DNA of 6,692 bases from CAYQAJ01 sp964415245 (lineage in GTDB: Bacteria > Planctomycetota > Planctomycetia > Pirellulales > Pirellulaceae), in the NCBI GenBank assembly GCA_964415245.1, contig CAYQAJ010000282.1, forward strand, positions 1-6,692. Reading direction: 5' to 3'. Positions 6,206-6,692 of this stretch are shown here, piece by piece. Made by a program: the position numbers and the translations under genes. The notes below the pieces were generated by a model. The model did no database searches. It was not told the origin of the DNA and saw only the letters and a program-made list of their open reading frames with translations. The first letter of the stretch is position 1. The number at the start of each line of letters is the position of its first letter.

Positions 6206-6222
6206 GCTGGGCACCGCCCACC
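6202..6222 (+). repeat. GTAG-headed hairpin overlapping the DUF1080 stop codon
   Basis: GTAG (6202-6205) is followed by TGGGC (6208-6212), loop ACC, and GCCCA (6216-6220). The stem can grow by GG (6205-6206) with CC (6221-6222) if C6207 is bulged out. TAG of the GTAG head is the stop codon of the DUF1080 gene. It is the least regular of the four hairpins in this spacer and could be a decayed copy or a simple terminator-like stem. Confidence 0.5.
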
Positions 6223-6234
6223 GCACTACCTGTC

Positions 6235-6302
6235 GTAGCTGAATTCGCAAGAATTCAGCCGTGATGGATGCCGCTGCGCTGAACTCTTGCGAGTTCAGCT
6301 AC
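6235..6302. repeat. Inverted pair of GTAG-headed REP-like hairpins (REPIN-like)
   Basis: Copy 1 on the plus strand has GTAG at 6235-6238, stem GCTGAATTC (6238-6246) with GAATTCAGC (6251-6259), and a GCAA loop. Copy 2 is on the minus strand: GTAG is the complement of 6299-6302, and its stem is GCTGAACTC (6278-6286) with GAGTTCAGC (6291-6299), with TTGC as the loop on the plus strand (GCAA on its own strand). The two copies differ by one base pair, T-A against C-G, so the change is compensated. A conserved GTAG 5' of a hairpin is the recognition mark described for E. coli REP elements bound by the RAYT transposase TnpA-REP. The pair lies 18 bp apart between convergent genes and could also help terminate transcription from both sides. 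Confidence 0.85.
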
Positions 6303-6313
6303 GGGATCGCCAG

Positions 6314-6336
6314 CGCCACATGAATGTGGCGGCTAC
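6314..6336 (-). repeat. GTAG-headed hairpin overlapping the stop codon of the heme-binding gene
   Basis: CGCCACA (6314-6320) pairs with TGTGGCG (6325-6331) around TGAA; a further T-A pair can close the loop to two bases. On the minus strand the element reads GTAG (complement of 6333-6336), one extra C, then the stem. Its TAG (6333-6335) is the stop codon of the leftward heme-binding-domain gene. The stem sequence differs from the pair at 6235-6302, but head and architecture are the same. Confidence 0.7.
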
Positions 6337-6692
6337 TTGGGCGCCGTTTCAGTTGGCTGCCGCGCAATGTCGTGTTGGGGCAATGTGCCGAGGTAGGCGA
6401 ACAGATCGGCAATCTCGTCGAGCGTCAGTTGGTCCAATAGCAGCGTGGGCATGGCCGAGGTGCGGCTGGGAACGATCTCGTCTACCGCGTCGCGGGCGAT
6501 GGCCACTTTCGCGCCTTGCGGCGTGATCACGATCAGCTCGCCCGCCGATCCCTGGGCCACGATGCCGGTAAACTGGCGGCCGGTTTGCGTGACGACGGTT
6601 TTGGCGGCCCATTGGTCGGAGACGACGTGCGAGGGATAGACGATCGATTCGAGCACTTCCTTGCGAGTGAAGCGGCGGCCGACGCTGGTCAG
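6333..6692 (-). CDS. C-terminal part of a PVC-type heme-binding (cytochrome c domain) protein, cut by window edge
   Basis: The frame is open from the right edge to TAG at 6333-6335, giving 119 residues of a larger protein whose start lies outside the window. The sequence fits the end of the planctomycete/verrucomicrobial putative heme-binding domain: VGRRFTRKEVLESIVYPS at 4-21, VSDQWAA at 24-30, a small beta region around TGRQFTGIV (37-45), and SAMP at 79-82, where Met81 is the expected distal heme ligand. LLLDQLTLDEIADLFAYL (84-101) is the closing helix. The CxxCH heme attachment site would be upstream, outside the window. Such domains usually end large exported proteins with sugar-dehydrogenase-like or repeat domains, presumably passing electrons in the periplasm; the partner domains cannot be seen here. 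An internal GTG at 6656 is not a start because homology continues through it. The last 17 residues after the helix are polar, and the gene ends on the GTAG head of a REP-like hairpin. Confidence 0.83.
   Translation of the reverse strand: MTSVGRRFTRKEVLESIVYPSHVVSDQWAAKTVVTQTGRQFTGIVAQGSAGELIVITPQGAKVAIARDAVDEIVPSRTSAMPTLLLDQLTLDEIADLFAYLGTLPQHDIARQPTETAPK

Overview
The window looks like chromosomal DNA from a planctomycete, probably near Pirellulales. This rests on GC-rich coding sequence, the C-terminal end of a PVC-type heme-binding (cytochrome c) protein, an exported DUF1080 protein, an archaeal/Bacteroidetes-flavoured phosphoglucosamine mutase, and intergenic spacers filled with small palindromic and heptameric repeats. 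I saw no rRNA, tRNA, CRISPR array, transposase, phage gene or defence system. The placement is inference from family recall, not from a marker gene.

Layout, left to right. (1) 1-994, minus: the first 331 codons of uvrC (nucleotide excision repair), cut by the left edge. (2) 995-1188: spacer with four perfect 14-bp tandem units, each made of two heptamers. (3) 1189-3030, minus: a phosphoglucomutase/phosphomannomutase of the PgcA/PGM2 type. (4) 3031-3320: a 290-bp divergent spacer with a plausible sigma70-like promoter for the leftward gene and an inverted pair of 11-bp-stem hairpins whose differences are all compensated. (5) 3321-4679, plus: a glmM-like phosphoglucosamine mutase. (6) 4720-5154, minus: a small VanZ-family membrane protein, convergent with glmM. 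(7) 5155-5377: a second divergent spacer with an extended -10 promoter for the VanZ gene, a weak -10 for the rightward gene, and a second heptamer repeat family. (8) 5378-6205, plus: an exported DUF1080 (3-keto-disaccharide hydrolase family) protein. (9) 6206-6332: a 127-bp convergent spacer packed with four REP-like hairpins, each beginning with GTAG. (10) 6333-6692, minus: the last 119 codons of a heme-binding-domain protein, cut by the right edge.

Functionally this is mostly housekeeping. Two phosphohexomutases stand back to back: one interconverts glucose-6-P and glucose-1-P (or phosphopentoses), the other probably makes glucosamine-1-P for UDP-GlcNAc. uvrC lies downstream of the first on the same strand and could be co-transcribed across the repeat spacer. 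The remaining genes have no evident shared pathway.

The most interesting signal is in the spacers. Two unrelated pairs of inverted hairpins keep their stems through compensatory changes. In the 6202-6336 block the GTAG head of a hairpin supplies the TAG stop codon of both flanking convergent genes. This resembles REP/REPIN elements mobilised by RAYT transposases, although no such transposase is in the window. A second notable point is that UvrC appears to lack the roughly 100-residue segment that normally separates its UVR motif from its RNase H-like nuclease domain.
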